Part shown: in pieces, positions 46,799 to 57,900 of the stretch | Numbering within the stretch: the stretch's first letter is position 1 | Layout of the letters: each line of letters opens with the position of its first letter | From: Chromera velia | Lineage: Eukaryota; Sar; Chromeraceae | NCBI GenBank assembly: GCA_018398765.1 | Contig: JAHBMJ010004998.1 | Coordinates: 1-60,000, forward strand | Length of the DNA stretch: 60,000 nt | Reading direction: 5' to 3' | Translations under genes and position numbers: made by a program | Notes under the pieces: generated by a model | What the model was told of the DNA's origin: nothing | Seen by the model: only the letters and a program-made list of their open reading frames with translations | Database searches by the model: none

Positions 46799-49048
46799 TC
46801 AGGAGTCGAGACCACAGCCCGTTCAGATTCCCCTGCAGCTCCTGCTGTGTCGACAGAGTTGGACTGTGGGACGTCTCCGTCTCTTACTCACACGTGTCTC
46901 TATTCTTTCCCTCCGTGTGTAGGTCCTAGCTTTGGTCATCAGTCGGTCGGTCGGTGGGTCGGAGTTGAGTGATAGGCAGTCGCCTTAATTCGGCTGGGGG
47001 GGCTCTCGATCACTTAATTCTTCGATCGGTTGTCTGCATTGGGGGGGAGGCAAGTTGATTTTCGCTCTTGACTTCTGTTCCCTACTGAAGAGTAGGGGTC
47101 CTGTTCATTGCATGTAGACTTGAGCGCTCCTTCATTCATTCGAGGAGAAATCTTTTTGTCTGTCTCTCTGCCTTTTGTTCTGTCCGGCCGAGGAAAGGAG
47201 CCTGAGGGGTGGAGAGAGGACGACAGGCAAGACGCAGGAGGAGTGAAGCAAACAAACAATGATGGGATCTGTCAACTCTTCTGCGGAGACAAATAGACAG
47301 CACTTCGCCTCCTTTCTATAAATCAGGAATTCATTACAACTTTTTCTTTTTTCTTCCATCCAAGTTCTGTATCCGTCACCATTTTGTTTCTGTTCTGTGT
47401 TTGAATCCCTAGCGACTCAGAGAGGGGGAAAAGAAGAAAGCTTTTTGCTACAGAGAATTAATTCGGGCTGGGAAGGGGCGGTCAGTGAGTGTAGATTCTC
47501 TTCTTTTCGGCCGGTTTCTTGCACGGCCTGTGTAGTTGGACTTGTTTCTGTCCGCATTATGTTTTCTTTTTATTTCTGTTTTCTTTGCTTTGCGTTTTGT
47601 TTCTTTCCCTGAGAAGATGAAGAGAAAGAAACAACCACACACAACAGGATGTCTGCTGGAGGGCTGAAGGATTTTTTTTTCTCCCTTTTGGTCTGCCGTT
47701 TTTCGTTTCTTTTGTGTCGGAGAAACCTTCCTCACTCCAGTCTTTGGATTGTCAAACACCTCGTCTCATTTGCTTATCCGCCTTCTTCTTTTTCAGTCAG
47801 CAGCGTGTGTTGTAGAATTGACGTGCCGCCATCGACATCTGCGGCCTCACCACACGTAGTACCACCCTACACACATACGAACCCAAATCACACCCACACA
47901 ACACAACACACCCAGTGCCGCCACGTGCACCGCCCCCAATCATTCCCTCTGTCTCCTATGCAAGTAGAGGTGTCAGCATTGGCACTCTCGAAAGCCCTAA
48001 GTAGACGTGGTGCCTGTCCGCAATGTGTGGGAGGGGGGGGTCGGAGCCTTTCAGGAGTAAGACAGGCAAGCGAAGAGGGGGCATGAAGGAAAAATGGTGA
48101 TTATTGCATGGGCCCGTTTTGTTCGTTGTCTGTCTGTCTGTCTGTCCGTTTGTTTATCCTACAAAGGGCCCCTGTGTGACAGGAAGGGAAAGGAAGGGAA
48201 GGGAATGGAAGGGAAGAGAAATTAACCCATGGTGACCCCGCGACGATCATGAATCGATTTCTCGGTCGAGCTCCTTCCTTCCTTCCTGGCTCGATTGTTC
48301 ACGCGTCGGCAGCAATTCATGTAGTGGCAAGCAATGAAGCAATAAAGCGGGCCGGGAAAGCGACCGACTGCAAGAATGAAGGCCTTCACATTCAATTCCC
48401 CCCCTCTTTTCTGCCTGTCTTGATTTTTTATTTATATCTGACTACATGCCTTCCTTTGTCATTCGTTCTTCCTGTCTGTGACAGTCCAATTGAATGCATG
48501 TACAGCTGTCTGTGCGTCCGTCAATTTCTTCAATGTCTTAATTCCTCGGTATGGACGGATGGCTGCCGCGTCGAAGGAGAACGAGAAGGAATTCGATTCG
48601 ATTATCGATCGTGGCCGGTCAATGGAGCGAAATTCAATGAAGAGCAACTTCGGTTGGGTTGGAGTGGTCTGTGTGCGCTCAGAAGGGAATCGAAGGGCAG
48701 TTGTTTGATGCGCTGACTACTCCTTGTATGTTGAATTCAGATGGAAAAGAAAATGGGGACAACTTCCTTGATCGCGCTATTTCATGGGAAGGTATGACCG
48801 GGTATGACATTGTCTGCATATGCGTGCATGCTTACTTGTGCAGAACTGAGCAGGGCTGGCACCTGGGCTGGCAGGCTTGGCTCGTTTTATGTTTTGTCGA
48901 TCCCCATTGCTTTAATTGCACATGCACCTGGTCCTTCACCATGTACACGTACCTCTCTCTGAACCTTTAGAATCATGCATGTGCGCGATCTCTGTTTGCA
49001 CCTGCCTGTGTTTCTGCTTATCACACTCTCAAACACGGGCTGTATGAA

Positions 49049-49690
49049 AACTGCAGATAACTAGGACTCAAAAACGAAAAAAGGATTTTGTGGGATTTTA
49101 AGCTAAGATTTTGTAGGATGTTGCAGGATTTTATGGAATTTTAGCTATAGGATTTTTTCATTTTGGGGGGGATTTTAGCTAGGAATCTAACGGACTATTA
49201 CATCTAAAGTACTAGCTTCAGTACGAGCTAAAGTACTTCTGCTCCGAGTCATGTAGAGCTAACTTAAAGATGCTTTTTAAAATTTTTAAATATAATTTTT
49301 TCTAGAAGTGTCTCGTCCACCACAATATTAAAGTTAGACTGGGAGTTAGAAACTGATATTGATGGTGCTTATAGCCTTAAATTAGTTTTACATAAGCATC
49401 TTTAATATACAAAGACTACGTTAATTAATTTATTATAGTTTACAACAAATATAGCAACAAATGGACCTCTCAAAATTAATTATAAATTTTATAAAATGAA
49501 TTTTAGCTAAAATGATTAGTAAAATCTTAGCCTATAATGCTACATGCGCCAAATTCCTGGCTAAATCCCATAAAATTCAAAGTTCGATAAAATTCTACTA
49601 TTATTCTAGCGAAAAATTGCCGAAAATCGTATAAAACCCTGTAAAATCCTAACCTAAAAAACCATAAAATCCCAGCCACTTACAAGATAG
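49049..49690. repeat. AT-rich fold-like repeat block
   Basis: The left end has many GGATTTT words (49080-49180). The right end has their complement AAAATCC/AAAACCC (49555-49680), so the ends could pair imperfectly. The start shares ACTCAAAAACGAAAAAA with 30945. The element type is unknown. Confidence 0.4.
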
Positions 49691-50639
49691 GTGGAAAAAA
49701 AAAAAATCTACATAAGCAATTATTTTGGGGGGGGGGGTTGTTAATTGTGCGGCGTCTAGAAATAAAGAAAGGCCCGTGGAGGAAAAGGAATTTAAGAAAA
49801 AGTAGGATAGGATAGAATTTATGTTCCAGGAATCCCCGCGGTCCACTGCCAGATATCGGTTTGCACCGATCTGGTTTTGCTCGATCTCTCCTGTGAGGGA
49901 GAGAGCGTCCGGCCTCTACGATCCCGCCAAAGATCTCCCGGCCGTCGATCAAGTTTGTCTTTCTTCTCATGAAGAAGTCGTTAAGTGGCTCACACTTTAG
50001 AACATCGATCGACCGGTAGCACGCGTTATCAAGAATGCATGCTCTTCTCAAACCCTTTTTTTGACCTTTCTCTTTCACGCTTTTTATGCGATGCAGCAAG
50101 GCAACGACGAAGGATATTAGAAGCTCCGTTTAATTGTGATCAGCTGGAGAGGAAAAGCTAGGGCGACATGCCCCTGCGGATAGGAGACCCTGCAGCTCTT
50201 GAAGAAGAGCTTATTTACAACACAATCACATTGGCACAACCATGAGCACGCACACCTTCAACGGACATGCATACGGACATGCATGTCTCACTCTGAAGAG
50301 AGACAAACAGGACGAGTTGTCTCCATGAAAAACATCATGCATGAAAAATTAATGGGCCTGTCTGGATTACGTCAGTCAGGGTGGAGAGAGAAAGGCCCAA
50401 CACATCAGAACCTTAAAGTTTTTGTTCTTCACAGATCGTGCGTGCACGCTGGCCGGTTGACCCTCCCCAGAATTCATTTTCATACAGAATTCTTTAATAT
50501 GTATGTATTCTATGAATCCATGCATGAATCGTCATTCAAAGATCATGCGTGCACATTCTGTGCATGCATATTCTATTCATACAGAATTCTATGCACGCAC
50601 GCTGGCCGTTTGACCCTTCCAAGGCCGGCTCCCTCCCAG

Positions 50640-52264
50640 TTACCCCTTCAGAAGCCCCATAAGATCGATGCCCTCGAAATCAAAGAGTTTTCCGCCCTTC
50701 TCTTCCTCTCCCTCCCCGCCCTTGTTGCCTTTCTTCACCGAGGCGCAACCTTTATCCCCTCCCCCAATCAGAGAACAAGGAGGGGAGTCGGAAGTGCTGC
50801 AGGAGTTGGGTGGGTTTGCGGCCTCTATCATGTTCTTTTGGAAGGCGTTCAGACTGCAAAAGAGTAGGTTGATTCCGTCCACCGCATTGGCTTTCACAGT
50901 GATTTCCGCAGGGGTGAACAGCCTCCCGCTGTTGTCGAATAGAGTCAGCTTAGGGTTGTTCTGAAGTGTGATGTCCGTATCAAGGGACTGGGACATCTTC
51001 GGCACAGAAAAGACCTCAAGGTCTGTGTTGCCGATGGCAGTCGTCCCACTGTCAATGAACACTGCCTCTGGCAGAAGAATCCTCTGGAGGCCTGCAGTGT
51101 CTTGGACGTTCATGTTACGAACAACCACGGCTTCAGGCATGGAGATGTCGAACGGAGTGCTGGAGTCGCCAGTCAGCCTGAGTCTCAGCTGCTGCATGAC
51201 TTCGACTCTAGGCACGTTCCATTTGCGAAATCGGGGGGCCGAACCGATGTTCAGAGTGCCTGACTGACGCGCACAGGGGAAGTCCACGATTTCGAGGTCT
51301 TTCGTCTCGCTAATCTGTCCGAAGCCTATGCTCGGGACATATCGCGCTCTTGGAAACGAAAACTCCACGACCGGATTGAAGCCAGATCCGCTCACCGCAT
51401 TGATCGAACCGTAGAAGGCCTGTGTGCATGCATACATGTATTCAACGGATGTGCAAAAATTTGTGTACATGCACAAAGAAGGAAAGAGCTGCCATGTCGA
51501 TTTACAGTTAAGTCAATGCGGAGTCATGAGGATTTGAATACCCGAATATTCTTTCTGCACACGTCCCGCACGCACATACACACACACACACATACACACA
51601 CACTCACAGAGAGGGCAGGTGAGTGAGTGGGGGGATAAATGATCAGTGGACGCTTTGAACAATTAATGCATTCATTTACATACAGAATTATCCATTTATT
51701 CACTCACATACATTTATTTATTTACATGTTCTGTATGTAAAAAAATGATCAGTGGACGCTTTGAACAATTAATGCATTCATTGACATACAGAATTATGTA
51801 TTCATTTACTTACATACATTTATTTATTTACATGTTCTGTATGTAAAAAAATGATCAGTGGACGCTCTGAACAATTACTGCAAGAAGAACAAAATGACAT
51901 CATCGGCCTGGGATGATCGCTTGACTCCGAGATTCATTCAAAGAAGGTTGAACGAAAAACAAAAAAAAGGTACTGTAGTGCTGACCTCCAAGAGGGGCAG
52001 ATGGAAGTTGGGGGGCACGCCGATGTCCAGTCCTAGACTGTTCACGATGATGATCGCACAGTCTAGCAGTGACTCGAACTCCGCAGTGGAATTGAACCTT
52101 GCGCTGTCACCCAAATCGCACACGCCGGAGGAACCACCGGTCAAGAAGACGCACGCGGAGTTGTCACACACGCGTGCATCGCCGTCGCATTCCTCTCCCA
52201 CCTCCACCTGCATTCATTCATGAATACATGCACGCATATGCGCCCATATGACATATGGATCCAC

Positions 52265-52345
<81 letters not shown>

Positions 52346-52346
52346 A

Positions 52347-52398
<52 letters not shown>

Positions 52399-54352
52399 CA
52401 CAGACAGACAGACAGACAGATCTGATTTGCATAGATCACCGGCAAGACAATCATGGGTATCGCTGAAATGCATTCAAGATAAGTCATGTGCTTCTTTGTT
52501 TTCTCTCTTTATCTCTCCATGCGTCTTCTCTCTGGACGTCTATCTCCGATCTGCTTTTTTTTGTTTCCCGTCTCCAATCTGCTGGTCTTTGTTTCCCGTC
52601 TCCAATCTACTGGTCTTTGTTTTCCGGTGCTGCGCCAGACTTTCTCTGTCACAGTGGCTCTGTGTCGCTGGTGAGAGCTAGAAAGCCTTCCTTCAGTTCA
52701 GTGCACACACATTTGGCGTGTGGTACGTACTCACAAACATACACATGCATGTAGTATGACAGCACAGTACATCTCGGGGACGATGCATAGAAAAGATCTG
52801 GATCCCATGCAGGATCTCAACTCAAAGAAACGCTTCGGACGATTGCATGCGCGTGGCCTGCTAATGAAACGCATCCAAAGATACAAAGAAGACAGAAACA
52901 AAGGCATGGAAATTCCGTTGCCACAGACGGCGGGCTTCTTTCCCTTTCCCTTTCCCCATTTATTATTTACGTTCTGAATGAAAATAAATGCAAAAAAGAG
53001 AAAAAAAAACTGACAATTCCGTTGCCACAGACGGGGGGCTTCTTTCCCTTTCCCTTGAGTTCCTCGGGATAGTATTCTGGGCACTCGTCTTTCACCTTCT
53101 TCTCGGTCTTGTCCTTGTTGACCCCCTTCTCGGAGGAGATCCCGAGTCCTCTCTTGTCAAAGGACAGGAGACCAGAGAGGTCAACCCCCTTTCCCTTCAG
53201 TCCCTCCAGTCCGAAGATACCGCCCTCCTTCGCCTTCCCAGGTGGTTCGTCGTTCCCCTTCTTCTCAGACGCACAAGCATCCGACAGCGTCCCCTCAACA
53301 GTGCAGAGATCGTTTGCGCACTGATTGGACCTCAGATAGTTTTCTTCAAATGCCGGAAGGCTGCAGAGAATAAAGGTAAAACCTGAAGGACCCAAGACGG
53401 GGGCAAAAACCTGCCACCCGGGTACTGTGCCTCCCAGTGTCAACACAGGAGCGCTTACCGTCTGCAGGCTGGGCATATCATCTATTTCGAAATCGCTCCT
53501 GAGAGCGTAAAGCGAGGGGAACTCTACCTTAGTCATGCGTTCGTTACGTTCGATGTTGATGTCCCCCGCATAGATGAGCTTGGGAAAGTGCAAGGACTTC
53601 AGAAGGGGGCAGTCGTTGACGTCGATGTCGTCCTCCACGAACTCAAGAGAGTCGAAGACTGCCGTGTGGAGCTGGGGGAGTCTCTGAAGCTGGAGGTCTC
53701 GAACGACACTGATCAACGATGGAAAGGAGACTCTCTCGATCTTCATCGGCGTGGGGCCGCCCGACTCAGACTCAAATTCTACAGTTGTTGCAAACAACAG
53801 AGAAGGGAAGTCGGCAAACAACATCTCGGGGGCCGAACTATCGGTGAACGATACATCACCAGCTACTGCGATAAGGTTGGGCATTGTGAGGCTTCTCATC
53901 TGTGTGGTTTCTCCGTTTTGGGTCTCGAAGTCCCCTGTGACAATGGTCAGATTCGGAAGCTCCACGTCGACAGTTTCCTGTAGGGCAAACTCTACTTTTG
54001 TTGCGGTTCGGCAGATCTGCGCTTCTTCTAGTGCCGCGGTTGTGTTAATGAGTAGCGCGGAGCACTTCACTTCAGAAACATAGGTGCAGTTGGCGAGACA
54101 GAAGGAACCGGGCTGCCCGTTTTCTGCCCCCTCGTCACACTCCTCTGTTGAAAGGTCAGTCATTCCATCTCCGCAGATGCCCTTCTTCTGGAACTTTGAC
54201 ACCTTCCCGCCCTTGTCCACGGAGAGGTCAGGCTTAAGTCCCTCAAAAGCTTTGGTCAAATCTTCAAGTTTAAGTTTTTCGGGAAGTTCAATCGCTGCGT
54301 CTGTGACTGCAAGAAGCAGCACGGAGACGCACAGCTGGAGGAAGACCTTCAT
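50640..54352 (-). CDS. Secreted double-module protein: cysteine-rich CGDG motifs and receptor-L-like domains
   Basis: Exons (minus) 54352-53015, 52207-51986 and 51419-50640 join in phase 0 to 779 residues. Residues 1-19 are a signal peptide (MKVFLQLCVSVLLLAVTDA). Module 1: GICGDGMTDLSTEECDEG...CLANC (about 58-92, like the DUF4215 cysteine-rich repeat) followed by about 250 residues with the periodic pattern of receptor L-domain or Ecm33-like solenoids (SLTMPNLIAVAGDVSF, VSFPSLISVVRDLQL, LHFPKLIYAGDINIE, VEFPSLYALRSDFEI). Module 2 repeats the plan: VCGNGI joined across the intron to VEVGEECDGD, a second solenoid, and a similar Cys/Lys end. Both modules close with FILCSLPAFEENY or LLFCSLNAFQKNM. 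It is probably a secreted or surface binding protein; the ligand is unknown and no membrane anchor is seen. It is divergent from the kinase at 54909. Confidence 0.85.
51639..51893 (-). repeat. 106-bp tandem repeat in an intron
   Basis: Units start with ATGATCAGTGGACGCT at 51639, 51745 and 51851, exactly 106 bases apart. Each full unit holds ACATACAGAATTA and TTCTGTATGT, which can pair. It lies in the second intron of the L-domain gene. Confidence 0.85.
52266..52420 (-). repeat. (CA)n/(GA)n/(CAGA)n microsatellite in an intron
   Basis: About 100 bases of CA with three small breaks, then GA and CAGA units. On the coding strand of the L-domain gene it reads as TCTG, CT and TG, 60 to 210 bases before the acceptor at 52208. 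Confidence 0.85.
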
Positions 54353-54908
54353 GGCCAATTGATAAAATATATATATATATATATATATATTTGGAGGGAA
54401 GATACCAACGTAGAAATCGAGGTGGTTCTCGTTCAGCTCGAGACTCTCTTTTCTCAGCTCGAGACTCTCTCTTGCATGACTTTTCAGTAGATTGTACACC
54501 GTATATTTGCTCCGTTCGACGGAAGGCAGGCCGCGGTCCCTCGCAAAGTCTTGTACAACGGGTCAAAGAGCATGCATGCAGTTCGATCGCGTGCGGGGCA
54601 TGCACTGCACGGGCGCCGGGGCGCCGCGGCGGCCGCGCGCGCTGTCCGAGCTCGCGCGGCCTGCAGGCACCCACATATAACCCCGCCGCGCGGGACAACC
54701 CGGCCGAGCTCTGACAATTATTAATGATCGAGGTTTGTAGTTGTTGGAATATGTTGGAATGAACACTGGAAGGGGCCCGTGTCTACTCTTCCCAAGCTGA
54801 CATCAGCAGAGTGTACATCTTTATACATATATAAAGACATCTGCATCATCGCGACACCTCCTGAGTTTTCATTCGCAGTGAAGTCAAGATTGCTTTTCAA
54901 GTGGTCGC
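54353..54908. promoter_or_regulatory. Divergent promoter region with GC-rich palindromic island
   Basis: 556 bases separate the start codons of the L-domain gene (54352) and the kinase (54909). It contains (TA)n at 54366-54390, a GC-rich stretch with nested palindromes at about 54597-54710 (GGCGCCGGGGCGCC, CGGCGGCCGCGCGCGC, GAGCTCGCGCG) and a TATA-like CATATATAAAG at 54826-54836, about 75 bases before the kinase ATG. Confidence 0.45.
54826..54836 (+). promoter_or_regulatory. TATA-like box before the kinase gene
   Basis: CATATATAAAG, a good TATA consensus, 73 bases upstream of the kinase start codon. Confidence 0.4.
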
Positions 54909-57900
54909 ATGATGAGGAGTAGACAAGGACGAAAGGACACCCCTCTCAAGGAGAAGGAGAGGGAGAAGGAGGCCGCGGACTTCCTTGGGAAAGCTTTCCG
55001 AGGCAAGTGCTTTGCCCAGCAGGTACGTTTGTCTCTTTTGTGATGACAGAATATATATCTTCCGACCGTTGTGTCTCTCATCGTAAGGCGACTGTTGCAC
55101 ATGCATTTGCCCGTTGAACGTTTTTTTGCAGTTGAAGCACCTGGCTCCCTACCTCAGGAAATATGCACTCCTGCTTGGCTCAAGCTTCTCATTGGTGAGG
55201 ATTTTGGGATTCTGCAACACACCGACCCTGCTGCTGCTCCTGACGGCACTTTTCGTGCTTGTGCTAGCGGTGTCGCCTTCCCTGCTTCTTCTGGCTGTGC
55301 ACAAAGGTCAAAAAAATGCCACCGGGGGGCTTTCTACGGAGCAGAGCGAGGCTGTCACGTTCTATTGCCTGGCAGTCATGTTAACCATCTTCAGAAGCGC
55401 GCATCTGACGTGGCAGACTCTCAATTTCGCCGCCTTCTGCTGCTGGACTGGATACTCAGGTGGGAATGCATAGCACGATTGTCTGACCTTCGTGGGAACA
55501 CGTAGGCACGTGCCTCTTTTTCGATTGCTTTCATTCAAGCATTTACCGTGAATTCATCTCTCAGTGCCCATCTGACCATGTGTACAGCTCTACTCTTCAA
55601 GCCGCTCGTGCAAAGTCTTCACCTATCTGACCGCCACTTCTGGTGCATCAATGTGCTCGATTCGGCCAGTTGGTGGGTGGTGACTGCTTTGGTCCTTTGG
55701 CACAGATACTCCGGTCAACCGGCCTATGCAGAGAGTATGACTCCGATTTGGGTCTGCACTTTCTTTTTTGCCGTCTCCCCTTTGCGGCAGGCCTCTACTC
55801 TTCGATCTGTGGTGACGCTCACACTGGCAGAGGCGGAGAGAGAGATGCACCTCCGCGAGCAGGCAGAGAAGGGGCGGGACTCGTTTATGTCCTACATCAT
55901 GCATGAGATGAGAAACCCCCTAAACGGCGCGCAGCTGCTGGTGGTGGAATATTTAGAGACACTTGGAGAACTAACGGGAGTGGCGAAAGCAAAGAGATCG
56001 CAGACAGAGGGAAAAGGAGAACAGGCAGGAGATCCTTCCACCATGGAGGCGTTGAGAGGCCAAGTCTTGGAAAAATGCGGCCGGCTTCGGCAATTGACTC
56101 AATTCCTAGCCTCCCAATTCGAAAAAATGAGGGGCGTTTGCGATGATGTTCTCCAGGTATGTTAGTCAGTCAGAGAGCTTTCTGGCTTGCTTGCCGAGCT
56201 GCTTGAGTGCCGGCCTGCCTGCTTGCCACCCTGCCTTCCTGTGTGCCTTACCGACGGAAGGACATTTTGTCTGCCTGCCTACCTACAATTCTCCGTGCAT
56301 TTTTCTGGAGCTCTCTGTTTCTGCTTCTGTTTCGGTCTTTTGGACTGACTTTTCGTTGCTCCCTCCCCACCCCCACCTCATTCCCCCACACCCCCTCTGT
56401 GTGTGTGTCTGTGCAGGTAAAGAAATTGGAGCAGGGACGGTTCGAGTACGTCTTTCGGCCAGCGGACATTCGTGATTGGGTGTCCAGAATAGCCACACAG
56501 GCCGAGCCGTTTTTCGCTCCTCCTCGCCACACCGTCAGAGCCCAGAGTGGCAGTGCAACCGCAGGGTCGTCATTTGTGTCCACACCGACTCTACCAAAGG
56601 TCCTCTCCTCTGCAGTGGAACTAGAAGGAGAAACTGACGCACGCAAGGACAAATTTGCGTGCGTCGATGTGTCCACACCGACTTTACCAAAGGTCTTCTC
56701 CTCTGCAGTGGAAGTAGAAGGAGAAACTGACGCACGCAAGGACAAATTTGCGTGCGTCGATGTGTCCACACCGACTTTACCAAAGGTCCTCTCCTCTGCA
56801 GTGGAAGTAGAAGGAGAAACTGTAACGGAAAAGGAGAGAACAGGGAAGAAGGAGGGGAAGAAAACCAGCAGAGAACAGTCTGCCGAGATAAGCTCTTTTG
56901 GCGACAGTTCCTCTACTGCAACAAAATATGTTTCTCCTTCTGTTATTGTGGACCCTTCTTCTCCTGTATCTTTTGAGTGGACTCTAGAGTGCACACCGGA
57001 GGTTGGGGCCCTTCTGAGGAGACGCCCTGTCGGTGTTGCAGACTTTTCGCGTCTTGAGCAAGTGGTGTCGAACTTTATCAGTAACGCAAAGAAATTTACG
57101 AAGAGAGGAAAAGTTTCTCTCCGTTGCATCCTCTCATCATCGTGTGTTCTTGATGGTGATCATGGTGGAATGGGGGGGGATTGCCGTCTCTCTCCCTCTC
57201 CCTCTCCCTCTGCTGCTCCCGTTGCCTCCCAGTCACACTCCGTGATTCCCTCAGCTTCTTCAGTGTCCTCCATAGGGCAGTGGGAGGTTGCAGGGGAGTT
57301 GGAAGAGGAAGAGAGGCTGCGTGAAGGGCTATCAGATAGGAAGGGGGACAGTCTTGAAGAAAGAGTGAGAGAGCGGAAGGAGAGAGAGAACCATTGTTGG
57401 AAGGTAAGGGAGGAGACGGACGACAGAAAGAAAGATGATAATTGTGGGGAAGAAGAAAAGGCTCAGACCGATCCGCTTCCTTCCATCAAGATGCGCCTAG
57501 AGGTTTCGGACACAGGTCCAGGTTTGAGTGAGGAGGACATAGGGAAATTGTTCAAGCCCTACAGCCAGATTCGCGCAGGAGAAATGCAAAATGGGGGGGG
57601 CACAGGGCTCGGTCTGGTGATTTGCAAGTCCTTCGAGAAGCGCATTCGGATGGTTTGATTGGGGCGGACAGTGCAGGCCGAGGAAAGGGGTCTACGTTCT
57701 TTTTCGAAATTTGCCTGCCCCTTCTGACAGAGAAAGTCTTGAATACATCAGCAGAAGAAAGAGAGACACTTGCAGAACCTCATCAGGAGACGGCAGCGGA
57801 GCATCCTGACAGCTCCGATCACTCAGGAGAAGATGATCACACACCAAAGGAAGAGTGGGAGGGGGGAATGAGGAGTCGCAGATGTTCTCTGACAGTGGCA

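Larger units (their letters stand above)
39407..50639. other. Gene-poor region with duplications and repeats
   Basis: I find no frame with a family signature in these 11 kb. They hold a dispersed repeat (39875-39960), a tandem duplication (42617-43620), a duplicated 90-bp word (40880 and 44366), a T-rich 66-69-bp tandem repeat (45494-45652), (CT)n at 46733-46798, an AT-rich fold-like block (49049-49690) and direct repeats near 50440. Weakly coding-looking stretches at 43270-43475, 47790-48086 and 48490-48716 have no recognisable domain. Confidence 0.5.

Noticed and set aside
47649-48716. Frames at 47649-48086 and 48249-48716
   Set aside because: Some protein-like composition but no domain, no convincing start and competing frames.
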